NCBI GenBank assembly: GCA_942491935.1
Contig: CALOCZ010000076.1
Location: forward strand, 43,107-107,106
Length of the DNA: 64,000 nucleotides
Reading direction: 5' to 3'
Origin: JAGTVG01 sp942491935
GTDB taxonomy: Bacteria; Bacteroidota; Bacteroidia; Cytophagales; Cyclobacteriaceae
Position numbers and translations under genes: made by a program. Below, piece after piece: positions 54,139 through 62,082 of the stretch; the stretch's first letter is position 1; each line of letters opens with the position of its first letter. Under the pieces are notes generated by a model. That model did no database searches. It was given only the letters and a program-made list of their open reading frames with translations, and was not told where the DNA came from.

Positions 54139-54174
54139 GGTCCCTGAACTGAATCAAGCTTTTATCCCGGGACC
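54139..54174. repeat. Short inverted repeat GGTCCC/GGGACC
   Basis: GGTCCC (54139-54144) and GGGACC (54169-54174) are inverted around a 24-nt loop. There is no T-run after it. It may be part of the same regulatory region as the GAAC boxes; evidence is thin. Confidence 0.3.
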
Positions 54175-54446
54175 TGATAAATATTAAATAGATAAATATG
54201 TAATCTCAACCTTTTAAAACACAGGCATCTGATATATAAAACAGAACAAGTTTCGGCAACCGGGAAGAATAGTTATCCTTAAAGAAATAGCCCAATTCAG
54301 TAATGTTTCCAGGTTAAATCAGATCTTATTGCAAAAAAACAAATTATTCAAACAAATGTTTCAGAATCATGTAACAGGCATATCAATATAATGAATCAGG
54401 AGGCCTAAAAACTGCCAATAGTATTTATTCAAAAATAAAAAGAGAT

Positions 54447-54454
54447 TATCTTTG
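54447..54454 (+). promoter_or_regulatory. Possible -7 box for doxX
   Basis: TATCTTTG fits TAnnTTTG. Transcription from about 54461 gives a leader of some 33 nt to the ATG at 54494, which supports that ATG over the TTG at 54452. Confidence 0.35.
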
Positions 54455-54493
54455 CAAGATTATTTTTTACTCTATTTTTCTAAAGGAATTGTT

Positions 54494-55000
54494 ATGAAAA
54501 ACAACCTGTCCCGATTCAATACCTTAGCCTATTCGAATAAACAACTATCTATTCTGGTCATATTAAGAGTAGTGGTTGGTTGGCATATTTTTTATGAAGG
54601 ATTATCGAAACTACTTAATCCAAATTGGTCTTCTCTTGCATACCTTATGGATTCAAAGGGTTTTTTTGCTGGTTTCTTTTATGAACTGGCTTCTAACCCA
54701 TCTGTTTTAAAAGCAGTGGATGTTTTGAATACATGGGGACTTTTATTGATAGGATTATGCCTTATGATAGGTTTATTTGAAAAAATCGCCAGTTTAAGTG
54801 GCATGATATTGATTGGTCTGTATTATCTTTCTCACCCCCCTTTCATTGGACTATCATACGCTGCTCCTGGTGAGGGAAGTTATTTCATTATAAATAAGAA
54901 CATTATAGAATTCTTTGCCATAGCCGTGAATTTATATTTTCCCAATAGCAGGATTGTTGGATTGGACCGGTTTATTTATTTGGCTAAAAATAAAAAATAA
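54494..55000 (+). CDS. DoxX-family membrane protein
   Basis: A 168-residue protein with four membrane helices. It has the DoxX-type first loop (LRVVVGWHIFYEGLSKLLNP), a central GLLLIGLCLMIGLFEKIA helix and PPFIGLSYAAPGEGSYFI loop. DoxX is the membrane subunit of thiosulfate:quinone oxidoreductase; relatives are thought to bind quinone. It is 9 nt upstream of a Tat-exported Gfo/Idh/MocA oxidoreductase and almost certainly co-transcribed. Confidence 0.85.
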   Translation: MKNNLSRFNTLAYSNKQLSILVILRVVVGWHIFYEGLSKLLNPNWSSLAYLMDSKGFFAGFFYELASNPSVLKAVDVLNTWGLLLIGLCLMIGLFEKIASLSGMILIGLYYLSHPPFIGLSYAAPGEGSYFIINKNIIEFFAIAVNLYFPNSRIVGLDRFIYLAKNKK

Positions 55001-55009
55001 AGAATCGAT

Positions 55010-56602
55010 ATGGAGGACACAGGAAAAAACAAACAAACTGAAGAACAAGGATCTGGATTATCCAGAAGAGATGTTGTTAAAGGTCTTGCAACCATACCGT
55101 TTGTAGGTGGTGCCATATATGGAGCCTATAGAAAGCGTAAATATGAAAGGAAGCTTAAATCAAACCTGCTTTCAGGAATAGGGATTGATATTGATCCCAG
55201 TACAGCTGGGCCCGAGTCTAGTAAAGACAGGGGAGAGCAGATCCGTCTCGGTATTATTGGTTTTGGGATACGTGGTGAACAGTTAGTGAGGGCATCAGGC
55301 TTTCCTACAGAAGCCTGGATGGAAGTCCAGCAGGAACGGGCAAGGAATGGTAACGATATAGCATTAAAAACATTTCTTGAACAGGATGATCTGAATATTA
55401 TTTACAATGGAGTATGTGACATCTTTGAAGTCGAATCGGAAATCGCACTTAATACCGTTAGTGTAAATGGGCATAAGGCCAAAAAATATCATGATTGGAA
55501 AGAATTGGTCCATGCTGATGACATTGATGCAGTAGTAATTGCAACACCTGATCACTGGCATGCTCCAATGGCCATCGAAGCAGCAAAAGCAGGTAAGCAT
55601 GTATACGTCGAAAAGCCACTTACACATAAAGTTCAGGAGACATATGACCTTATTGACATAGTTAAAAAATCCGGTATCACCTTGCAATTGGGTCATCAGT
55701 TCAGGCAGACTGAAAGTTATGGAAAGGCAAGTGAACTGATAAGAAAGGATGTACTTGGGCCAATTACAATGGTTCAAACCAATACCAACAGGAATTCACC
55801 GAATGGAGCATGGCAATATCCCATTCATGAAAAAGCAAGCCCTCAAACTATTGATTGGGAAATGTTCCTGGGGAACGCGCCTAAAGTACCTTTTAATAAG
55901 GATCACTTCTTCAGATGGAGAAAATACTGGGCTTATGGTACCGGATTAAGCGGTGACTTGCTTACACATGATTATGATGCCATAAACCAGATCCTTAACC
56001 TGGGTATACCTAAATATGTTACCGCCTCTGGGGGAATTTATTTTTTTAAGGATGGCAGAGAAGTACCCGATGTTTTCAATGTTCTGTTTGAATATCCTGA
56101 GAAGGATATGACTTTCCAATATAGTGCCTCGCTGGCAAATGAATATAACCGACCTAATATTATCATGGGGCATGATGCAACCATGGAAGTAGGTAATACC
56201 ATTACTGTATACGCAGATAGAAGATCTACCAGGTATGCCGATCGCATTAAGGACGGAACCATTGATCTGGAACTTCCTATTGTATCGTACACATCCGGAT
56301 CAGAAGGATTGGATGCAATTACCTCTGCTACAGAAAGGTATTTTGCCAGTAAAGGATTGTTGTATACGTTTATCAATGGAAAAAGAATCGATGTGACCCA
56401 TTTACATATAGCTGATTGGCTGGATAGCATTCGGGCCGGAAAACAACCGAAGTGTAATATAGATTATGGTTTTGAGGAGGCCATTGCTGCACATATGGGT
56501 ACACTGGCACTTAAACTGGGCCGTAGAATAGAATGGGATCATGCCAATAATTTCTTTGGCAATGTTACGCAGGATGAGATCATGGAAGTTTTCCGGGGAT
56601 AA
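55010..56602 (+). CDS. Tat-exported Gfo/Idh/MocA-family oxidoreductase
   Basis: A 530-residue protein with a Tat-type signal: LSRRDVVKG followed by a short hydrophobic stretch (ATIPFVGGAIYGAY). NAD-binding is via GIIGFGIRG (about 84-92); EKPLTHK carries the conserved Lys of the family and SGDLLTHDYD the catalytic His/Asp. It should oxidise or reduce a sugar-type substrate outside the cytoplasm using a tightly bound nucleotide, as glucose-fructose oxidoreductase does. The upstream DoxX protein could pass electrons to quinone; that is inference. Confidence 0.9.
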   Translation: MEDTGKNKQTEEQGSGLSRRDVVKGLATIPFVGGAIYGAYRKRKYERKLKSNLLSGIGIDIDPSTAGPESSKDRGEQIRLGIIGFGIRGEQLVRASGFPTEAWMEVQQERARNGNDIALKTFLEQDDLNIIYNGVCDIFEVESEIALNTVSVNGHKAKKYHDWKELVHADDIDAVVIATPDHWHAPMAIEAAKAGKHVYVEKPLTHKVQETYDLIDIVKKSGITLQLGHQFRQTESYGKASELIRKDVLGPITMVQTNTNRNSPNGAWQYPIHEKASPQTIDWEMFLGNAPKVPFNKDHFFRWRKYWAYGTGLSGDLLTHDYDAINQILNLGIPKYVTASGGIYFFKDGREVPDVFNVLFEYPEKDMTFQYSASLANEYNRPNIIMGHDATMEVGNTITVYADRRSTRYADRIKDGTIDLELPIVSYTSGSEGLDAITSATERYFASKGLLYTFINGKRIDVTHLHIADWLDSIRAGKQPKCNIDYGFEEAIAAHMGTLALKLGRRIEWDHANNFFGNVTQDEIMEVFRG

Positions 56603-56614
56603 TCATTGTCTCCT

Positions 56615-57847
56615 TTATTCAAGAATTATTTCGTCCATTAGATTGTTGAAATTTTCCACGAAAGTGGCATAATATTCTCCTGTTCCTGGTCCACTGAATC
56701 CGGTATGAATATCTCTGACCTTTTTTGATCTATCGATAACGATCATTGTAGGAAATGAAATGGAACCTTTCAGCATTGGCAATGCCCTCGAGGTATAGGA
56801 TTTATCTGACTTTCCTCCAAATAAGAATTCATATTGAACATTAAACCTTTTCCTCAGTTTCTCAATCCTGGCGCTGGCATAATTAATATCATCTTTTCTT
56901 TCAAATGCAATTGCAACGATTTCAACACCTTTGTCCTTATTTTTTTGATACCAATCAGATAAGAACCGTGTTTCATCCATACAATTCGGGCACCATGTTC
57001 CGAAAATCTGAATAATAACCACCTTGTTTTCGAATCTGGGATCTTGAAGCGAAACCAGATTCCCGTTCATGTCAGGTAGGGAAAAATCAACCGTTTCATA
57101 TCCTTCTTTCAAGTAGGTTAATGAATGTGCACTTGTTAATTCGATTTCATCATTTCTGCTGGCGGTCCATAAATCATGTCTTGTTTTTCCGGAATAAAAG
57201 TCACCCGTGATCTGATCGCCGTCGATGGTACCGGTAAATAAATAGGCGTGTTCTCCATCAAATGTGCTCATATATAATTGATTTCCGCTAACTTCCCCGA
57301 CCAGGTACCTGTAATCACCTGAAGGTCTTAGAATTGTGCCATATATGCTGTGGTCGTTTTGATAGAATTCACCCACCGCTAACTTTTTTCCTGAATCATT
57401 TTCAAAGTATACTTCCCATCTTCCCTGGATATTTCCCTTGAATTCAGCCGGCTGATCAAAAAAGCGGAATGTTTCGCCAAACTTTGCGGTAAAGGGAATA
57501 ACATAGCCTTCAGCATAATTTTTCCTCCAGTACCCGGTCATTTCATGATCGTTGAAGGATGCAACCAGATCAGCATCAAAAATATGCATCGGTATATATA
57601 TTGAATCACCCTTAATCCTTACCTCATCAATTGGGATTGTTTCTTTACCGTTTATTAAGCTTACCTGTATTTGGTTCTTATCATCCTTTTCGATCCTGAA
57701 ATTGAAGGGAAGTTCCTGACCTTGGGTGTGTATAATACCGCGCCACGCACCAGTTGAAGGACTGTTTGTAAGATCCCTTGTTTTTTTGGGTTGACAAGAA
57801 TATAGCATCAGAATAATAGTGATGTAATATGTAAGCTTTTTTAACAT
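56615..57847 (-). CDS. TlpA-like thioredoxin-domain lipoprotein
   Basis: A 410-residue lipoprotein (lipobox MLYSC, Cys18). The first 230 residues are a beta-rich domain of unknown role; the C-terminal thioredoxin/AhpC-TSA domain (about 250-400) has the redox motif WCPNC (Cys286, Cys289) and ends with FSGPGTG. It may reduce disulfides or support cytochrome maturation in the envelope. It converges on the Gfo/Idh gene with 12 nt between. Confidence 0.87.
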   Translation of the reverse strand: MLKKLTYYITIILMLYSCQPKKTRDLTNSPSTGAWRGIIHTQGQELPFNFRIEKDDKNQIQVSLINGKETIPIDEVRIKGDSIYIPMHIFDADLVASFNDHEMTGYWRKNYAEGYVIPFTAKFGETFRFFDQPAEFKGNIQGRWEVYFENDSGKKLAVGEFYQNDHSIYGTILRPSGDYRYLVGEVSGNQLYMSTFDGEHAYLFTGTIDGDQITGDFYSGKTRHDLWTASRNDEIELTSAHSLTYLKEGYETVDFSLPDMNGNLVSLQDPRFENKVVIIQIFGTWCPNCMDETRFLSDWYQKNKDKGVEIVAIAFERKDDINYASARIEKLRKRFNVQYEFLFGGKSDKSYTSRALPMLKGSISFPTMIVIDRSKKVRDIHTGFSGPGTGEYYATFVENFNNLMDEIILE

Positions 57848-57867
57848 AGTTATAAGGATTAAAGATT

Positions 57868-57875
57868 CAAATATA
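57868..57875 (-). promoter_or_regulatory. Likely -7 box for the TlpA-like gene
   Basis: TATATTTG on the minus strand fits TAnnTTTG, 21 nt before the ATG. No -33 TTG at the expected distance. Confidence 0.35.
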
Positions 57876-57967
57876 CCTACATTCCTTCTTGATTATATGT
57901 GTAAATTCAAGTATCGATATCTTTTAACACTTTATATCAGGTAAAACCAAAAACCCATATCTATTTA

Positions 57968-57982
57968 CCCACAATTCCCCAC
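57968..57982 (-). promoter_or_regulatory. Possible distal MraZ-type box pair
   Basis: On the minus strand GTGGG-GAATT-GTGGG gives two GTGGG boxes with exactly 10-bp period, as in the mraZ operator 200 bp downstream but inverted. The AAA prefix of the main boxes is absent, so support is weak. Confidence 0.25.
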
Positions 57983-58176
57983 CCTTTTAAATCTCAATTA
58001 AACAGGCAGAATTCAGGTGCTTTTTCAGGATATATAAGACTGTTTAACGAAACATTCTTGGAAAGGTTATTTGATTAGTACAATGTTTTATTCCTTTAGT
58101 GCAATTGTGGCGACATTTTTACTTAAATTTTTATATAGAAATAGTTTTTATATTCATTTTTTTATATTTTTTGGGC

Positions 58177-58203
58177 AAAGTGGGACAAAGTGGTATGAAG
58201 TGG
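58177..58203 (+). promoter_or_regulatory. MraZ operator (three 10-bp-spaced boxes)
   Basis: AAAGTGG (58177-58183), AAAGTGG (58187-58193) and GAAGTGG (58197-58203) are direct repeats with an exact 10-bp period, the pattern of MraZ sites in E. coli (GTGG-type boxes spaced by 5 nt) and Mycoplasma (AAAGTG). They end next to the -33 element of the mraZ promoter, so MraZ bound here should hinder RNA polymerase and autoregulate the dcw cluster. Confidence 0.8.
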
Positions 58204-58233
58204 TTGGTTTTGCCATTTGTTTTTCTATATTTG
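58204..58233 (+). promoter_or_regulatory. Promoter of mraZ and the dcw cluster
   Basis: TTG (58204-58206) is followed after exactly 19 nt by TATATTTG (58226-58233), a full match to the Bacteroidota promoter. Transcription would start near 58240, some 20 nt before the ATG at 58261. Confidence 0.65.
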
Positions 58234-58260
58234 TAGGTGTTCAGATTTAATGGACTGAAA

Positions 58261-58704
58261 ATGACTTTTTTCACAAGCGAATATGAATGTAAACTGGATG
58301 CTAAAGGAAGGCTTGTACTTCCTGCACGCATCAAAAATGGCTTGCCTGAAACCTCTGGCAATGAGCTTGTTGTTGGCCTGGGTTTCGAAAAATGTCTGAT
58401 AGTTTATCCAATACTTGAATTCAAAAAGTTATATGCTAAGGTAGCCGGTCTGAGCGAGTTCAATCCAGACTACAGGAAATTGCAGAGAAACTTTTTCAGA
58501 GGTAACACTGTAGTTGAACTGGATAGTTCCGGTCGTTTTCTAATACCTAAACAAATGCTGAATTATGCCCAGCTGGAAAAGCAAGTAGTTGTGGTTGGAA
58601 TGGGCAACAAAGTGGAATTATGGAATCCTGAACTTTACAAGGAACAACTGTATGATAATCAGAATGAGTTTTCAGATCACGTACAGAAGTACCTTGATAT
58701 ATGA
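58261..58704 (+). CDS. mraZ: Transcriptional regulator MraZ
   Basis: A 147-residue protein of two AbrB-like halves. The first repeat has EYECKLDAKGRLVLPARIK and the second VELDSSGRFLIPKQML, the DxxGR signature twice. MraZ binds repeats upstream of its own gene and controls the dcw cluster. ATG 58261 is chosen; an upstream GTG (58237) falls between the promoter and the conserved start. rsmH overlaps by 4 nt (ATGA). Confidence 0.96.
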   Translation: MTFFTSEYECKLDAKGRLVLPARIKNGLPETSGNELVVGLGFEKCLIVYPILEFKKLYAKVAGLSEFNPDYRKLQRNFFRGNTVVELDSSGRFLIPKQMLNYAQLEKQVVVVGMGNKVELWNPELYKEQLYDNQNEFSDHVQKYLDI

Positions 58705-59615
58705 TGGTTATGAAGGATTACCATGTTCCTGTAATGCTTAGTGAATGTATTGAAGGGTTGAATATTAAATCTGGCGGGGTTTATGTAGACGCAACTTTTG
58801 GGGGAGGAGGACATAGCCGGGAGATTATCAAACGAATAACTTTGGGCAGGTTATTTGGAATCGACCAGGATGGGGAGGCAAGAGAAAATGCAGCACAGTT
58901 TGACCCCGGAAAATTTACATTCATTGATTCAAATTTCAGGTTTCTGAACAAGTTTCTGAAGTTAGAGGGGGTAGAGAAGTTGGACGGTCTTTTGGCGGAC
59001 CTCGGTGTATCATCGCATCAGATTGACGAGCCGGAGCGGGGATTTTCAACAAGATTTGATGCGATGCTCGATATGAGGATGAACAGAAACCAGGAATTAA
59101 CAGCGGAAAAGATAATTAATACATATCCCAGTCGAGACCTTCAACTTGTTCTGGGAAACTATGGTGAAATAAGAAACGCCAGGACTTTGGCAGATAATAT
59201 TATAAGGTCGCGAATTGAAGCACCTGTCCAAACAACAGGTGAATTGGTGAATATTCTTAAAAAATTTGTGCCGGCCAACAAACGAAATAAATATTATGCC
59301 CAGGTTTTTCAGGCGTTACGGATTGAAGTAAATGATGAACTGGCTGCGCTAAAAGATCTTTTGAATCAGTCAGCGAACTTGTTGAAAAGTGGGGGTCGCC
59401 TCGTAATAATGGCCTATCATTCCCTGGAGGACAGATTAATAAAAAACTTCATCAATACCGGGAGTTTTGAGGGAAGGGAGGTAAAAGATATTTACGGGAA
59501 CTCACAAAAGCCATTTAGAGCAATTAACAGAAAACCGATTATGGCTTCAGATATTGAAGTCAGGGAAAATAACAGGGCACGAAGTGCAAAGTTAAGAATA
59601 GCAGAAAAAATCTGA
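58701..59615 (+). CDS. rsmH: 16S rRNA m4C1402 methyltransferase RsmH (MraW)
   Basis: A 304-residue SAM-dependent methyltransferase. Typical motifs: YHVPVMLSE, VDATFGGGGHSREI (SAM loop), LADLGVSSHQID and a C-terminal YHSLEDRLIKNF. It N4-methylates C1402 of 16S rRNA. The start ATG overlaps the mraZ stop, so translation is coupled. Confidence 0.97.
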   Translation: MMVMKDYHVPVMLSECIEGLNIKSGGVYVDATFGGGGHSREIIKRITLGRLFGIDQDGEARENAAQFDPGKFTFIDSNFRFLNKFLKLEGVEKLDGLLADLGVSSHQIDEPERGFSTRFDAMLDMRMNRNQELTAEKIINTYPSRDLQLVLGNYGEIRNARTLADNIIRSRIEAPVQTTGELVNILKKFVPANKRNKYYAQVFQALRIEVNDELAALKDLLNQSANLLKSGGRLVIMAYHSLEDRLIKNFINTGSFEGREVKDIYGNSQKPFRAINRKPIMASDIEVRENNRARSAKLRIAEKI

Positions 59616-59618
59616 TTT

Positions 59619-59996
59619 ATGGCGAATAATACCTATAAAGTTAAAAGCGGGAACATTTCAGGAAAAGGCAGCGTGTTTACCTGGATTGGCAATGTTTTTA
59701 ACCTTGAACGTTTGATGAAGGAAGGGATTCCTTTAAAGTATATTCCGCAGATTCTTTTTGTAACGTTCATCACCATTTTCTACATAGGGAACAACCATTT
59801 TTCAGAAAAAACTGCCCGGAAAATCGAAAAACTGGAAATTGAGGTTGAGGAACTCCGGGCTGATTATACCTCCTTAAAAGCTGATTACATGTTTTCAAGT
59901 AAACAATCGGAGGTAGCTAAAAAAGTAAATAAAATGGGACTAGTGGAGAATGATACACCTCCGGTAAAAATAGTAATATCTGAAAGTGAATATTAG
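59619..59996 (+). CDS. ftsL: FtsL-like cell division protein
   Basis: A 125-residue bitopic protein. A cytoplasmic N-terminal part (about 1-45) is followed by one membrane helix (about 46-64, ILFVTFITIFYIG) and a periplasmic coiled coil (about 72-105) ending in a short tail. Position between rsmH and ftsI and layout identify it as FtsL, although the sequence itself is poorly conserved. It overlaps ftsI by 11 nt. Confidence 0.82.
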   Translation: MANNTYKVKSGNISGKGSVFTWIGNVFNLERLMKEGIPLKYIPQILFVTFITIFYIGNNHFSEKTARKIEKLEIEVEELRADYTSLKADYMFSSKQSEVAKKVNKMGLVENDTPPVKIVISESEY

Positions 59997-62082
59997 AAAA
60001 TCCATATTGCTGCGTGTACGGGTTGCTTTCCTGGCCTTCTTGATATTTGGCCTGGCTATAGCATATCGTATTCTGGACTTGCAGGTAATAGAAGGAGAGA
60101 AGTGGAAAAACCTGGCAGAAGAAATAGGATTGCAGTATAGAACGATTAAAGCTACACGTGGAAATATTTATTCTGACAATGGAAGCTTGTTGCTTACCTC
60201 ATTGCCATTTTATAAAGTCGCGATGGATCCCAGTGTATCAGATGAGTCCGTTTTTAAGAAAGATATTGATTCGCTATGTATTCGTTTGAGCAGGTTCTTT
60301 AAGGATAAAAGGGCATCTGACTATAAGCGGATGATCGAAGCGGCAAGATTGAAAGGGCGGGAATACCTGATTGTCAATTCCGAGGAGATCACTTATCAGG
60401 ATAAAAAGGAGATGGCCAATTGGCCCCTTTTCCGTCACGGGCGTATGAAAGGGGGCGTCATCTTTGAAAAGGTCGACAAAAGGTTCCATCCATTTTCTTA
60501 CTTAGGTTACAGAACCATTGGATATGTAAACCAAAGCAATGAAGGAGCCGGTCTTGAATATAGTTTTAATCAATACCTTGCAGGCAGTGATGGTGAAGCC
60601 CTCTTTAGGAAGGTAGCGGGTGGAAGATGGCGACAAGTGTATGATGGGACCGAGATCAGGCCGGAGAATGGACTAGATATAATTACCACCATAGATGTCA
60701 ATTTGCAGGATGTATCTCAGGATGCACTCCTTGGGGCCCTTAAGGATCACGATGCGGATTATGGATGTGTTGTTGTTATGGAAGTGCAGACTGGAGAAAT
60801 AAAAGCTATATCCAATCTGAGTAAGACCAGCGCAGGCGGATACGCCGAAAAATATAATTATGCTGTAGGCAGTCAGGGCCTCACTGAACCCGGGTCAACC
60901 TTTAAACTGGCCTCCATGATGGCCCTTCTGGAAGAAACCAACATTTCACTTGAAGATAGTGTTGAAACCGGCGATGGAGAATATCAATATTATGACAGGA
61001 CTATGCCTGACCATAAACCTGGTGGTTTCGGTAAGATCACGGTTAAGGAGGCCTTTGCGAAATCAAGCAATATCGCAATTTCCAAATTAGTCTATGCGCA
61101 TTTCGGCACAAGCCCCCAACGATATATTGATTTCATTAAAGGTATGGGGCTTGGCCGCCCAATAGGTTTTCAAATGATTGGCGAAGGGCATCCTTATATA
61201 AAAGAGACGAGCGATAAAACCTGGAGTGGTGTAAGCCTGCCCTGGATGTCTATTGGGCATGAATTGACCATGACACCTTTGCAGACCCTGACCTTCTATA
61301 ATGCTGTAGCCAACAATGGTAAAATGATTCAGCCTATTATCGTCAAGGCTACATTGAAAGCTGGTCAACCTGTTAAGACATTTGATTCAATTGTTCTCAA
61401 TAAAAAGATATGTTCGGATAAAACACTGGAAGAAGTAAAGGTGCTTCTGAGGGAGGTGGTACTGGATGGTACAGCATCCAACATCCGGCACAGTCATTAT
61501 CCTATTGCAGGGAAAACCGGGACATCGCAGAAATTGATCAATGGACGGTATACGAAAAAATATTACACCTCATTTGTAGGTTATTTTCCTGCTGAAGCAC
61601 CAATGTATTCCTGCATTATCGTTATCGACAATCCGAAAGGATACAGACAATATGGAAGTGATGTTGCAGCACCAGTTTTTAAAGAGATTGCCGATAAAAT
61701 ATATGTCAGCAACCTTAAGATGCATCCTCCGATGCCTGAGAAGCTTTTTGTTGATGAAACGATATTCCCGGTTATAAGGTCCGGAAACCTGGAAGACCTG
61801 ACAATGATCTGCAATCAACTCGGTGTTTCCAATCATAAAAAGTCGGGTGAAGAATGGGTGAAGACGAAAACAGAGGCAAATTATGTGAATTGGGTATCTA
61901 ATGATCCCAGAAATGGGCTTGTTCCGGATGTTGTTGGGATGACCCTGAGGGATGCTATATATATGCTGGAAAACCAGGGGCTGGAGGTTAGGTACAATGG
62001 AATTGGAAGGGTAAAAAAGCAATCTGAAATTCCTGGTAAGAAAGCCATTAAGGGAAATAAAATATACCTCGATCTGGGATAA
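59986..62082 (+). CDS. ftsI: Division-specific penicillin-binding protein FtsI (PBP3) with PASTA domain
   Basis: A 698-residue class B PBP, starting at a GTG that overlaps ftsL by 11 nt. One N-terminal membrane helix (about 10-28) leads to a dimerisation domain (about 55-215), then the transpeptidase domain with SxxK as STFK (Ser304-Lys307), SSN in AKSSNIAIS, and KTG in AGKTGTSQK. A C-terminal PASTA domain (about 640-698) begins LVPDVVGMTLRDAIYML. It crosslinks septal peptidoglycan. PASTA is usual for Bacteroidota FtsI but uncommon in other Gram-negatives. Confidence 0.95.
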   Translation: MNIRKSILLRVRVAFLAFLIFGLAIAYRILDLQVIEGEKWKNLAEEIGLQYRTIKATRGNIYSDNGSLLLTSLPFYKVAMDPSVSDESVFKKDIDSLCIRLSRFFKDKRASDYKRMIEAARLKGREYLIVNSEEITYQDKKEMANWPLFRHGRMKGGVIFEKVDKRFHPFSYLGYRTIGYVNQSNEGAGLEYSFNQYLAGSDGEALFRKVAGGRWRQVYDGTEIRPENGLDIITTIDVNLQDVSQDALLGALKDHDADYGCVVVMEVQTGEIKAISNLSKTSAGGYAEKYNYAVGSQGLTEPGSTFKLASMMALLEETNISLEDSVETGDGEYQYYDRTMPDHKPGGFGKITVKEAFAKSSNIAISKLVYAHFGTSPQRYIDFIKGMGLGRPIGFQMIGEGHPYIKETSDKTWSGVSLPWMSIGHELTMTPLQTLTFYNAVANNGKMIQPIIVKATLKAGQPVKTFDSIVLNKKICSDKTLEEVKVLLREVVLDGTASNIRHSHYPIAGKTGTSQKLINGRYTKKYYTSFVGYFPAEAPMYSCIIVIDNPKGYRQYGSDVAAPVFKEIADKIYVSNLKMHPPMPEKLFVDETIFPVIRSGNLEDLTMICNQLGVSNHKKSGEEWVKTKTEANYVNWVSNDPRNGLVPDVVGMTLRDAIYMLENQGLEVRYNGIGRVKKQSEIPGKKAIKGNKIYLDLG

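Larger units (their letters stand above)
53930..54493. other. Long intergenic region with inverted repeats before doxX
   Basis: A 564-nt spacer without a convincing gene between the small membrane frame and doxX. It contains a cluster of GTTC/GAAC half-sites (54054-54111), a 6-bp hairpin pair (54139-54174) and the doxX -7 box (54447-54454). I found no tRNA or riboswitch. Confidence 0.55.
57848..58176. other. Intergenic region upstream of the mraZ control region
   Basis: About 330 nt with no gene between the TlpA-like gene and the MraZ boxes. It holds the minus-strand -7 box for the TlpA-like gene and a pair of CCCAC boxes 10 bp apart (57968-57982). The rest is AT-rich with no obvious structure. 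Confidence 0.5.

Noticed and set aside
55364..55777. Open frame opposite the Gfo/Idh/MocA gene
   Set aside because: Antisense to the conserved NAD-binding and EKP region; Cys-rich random composition.
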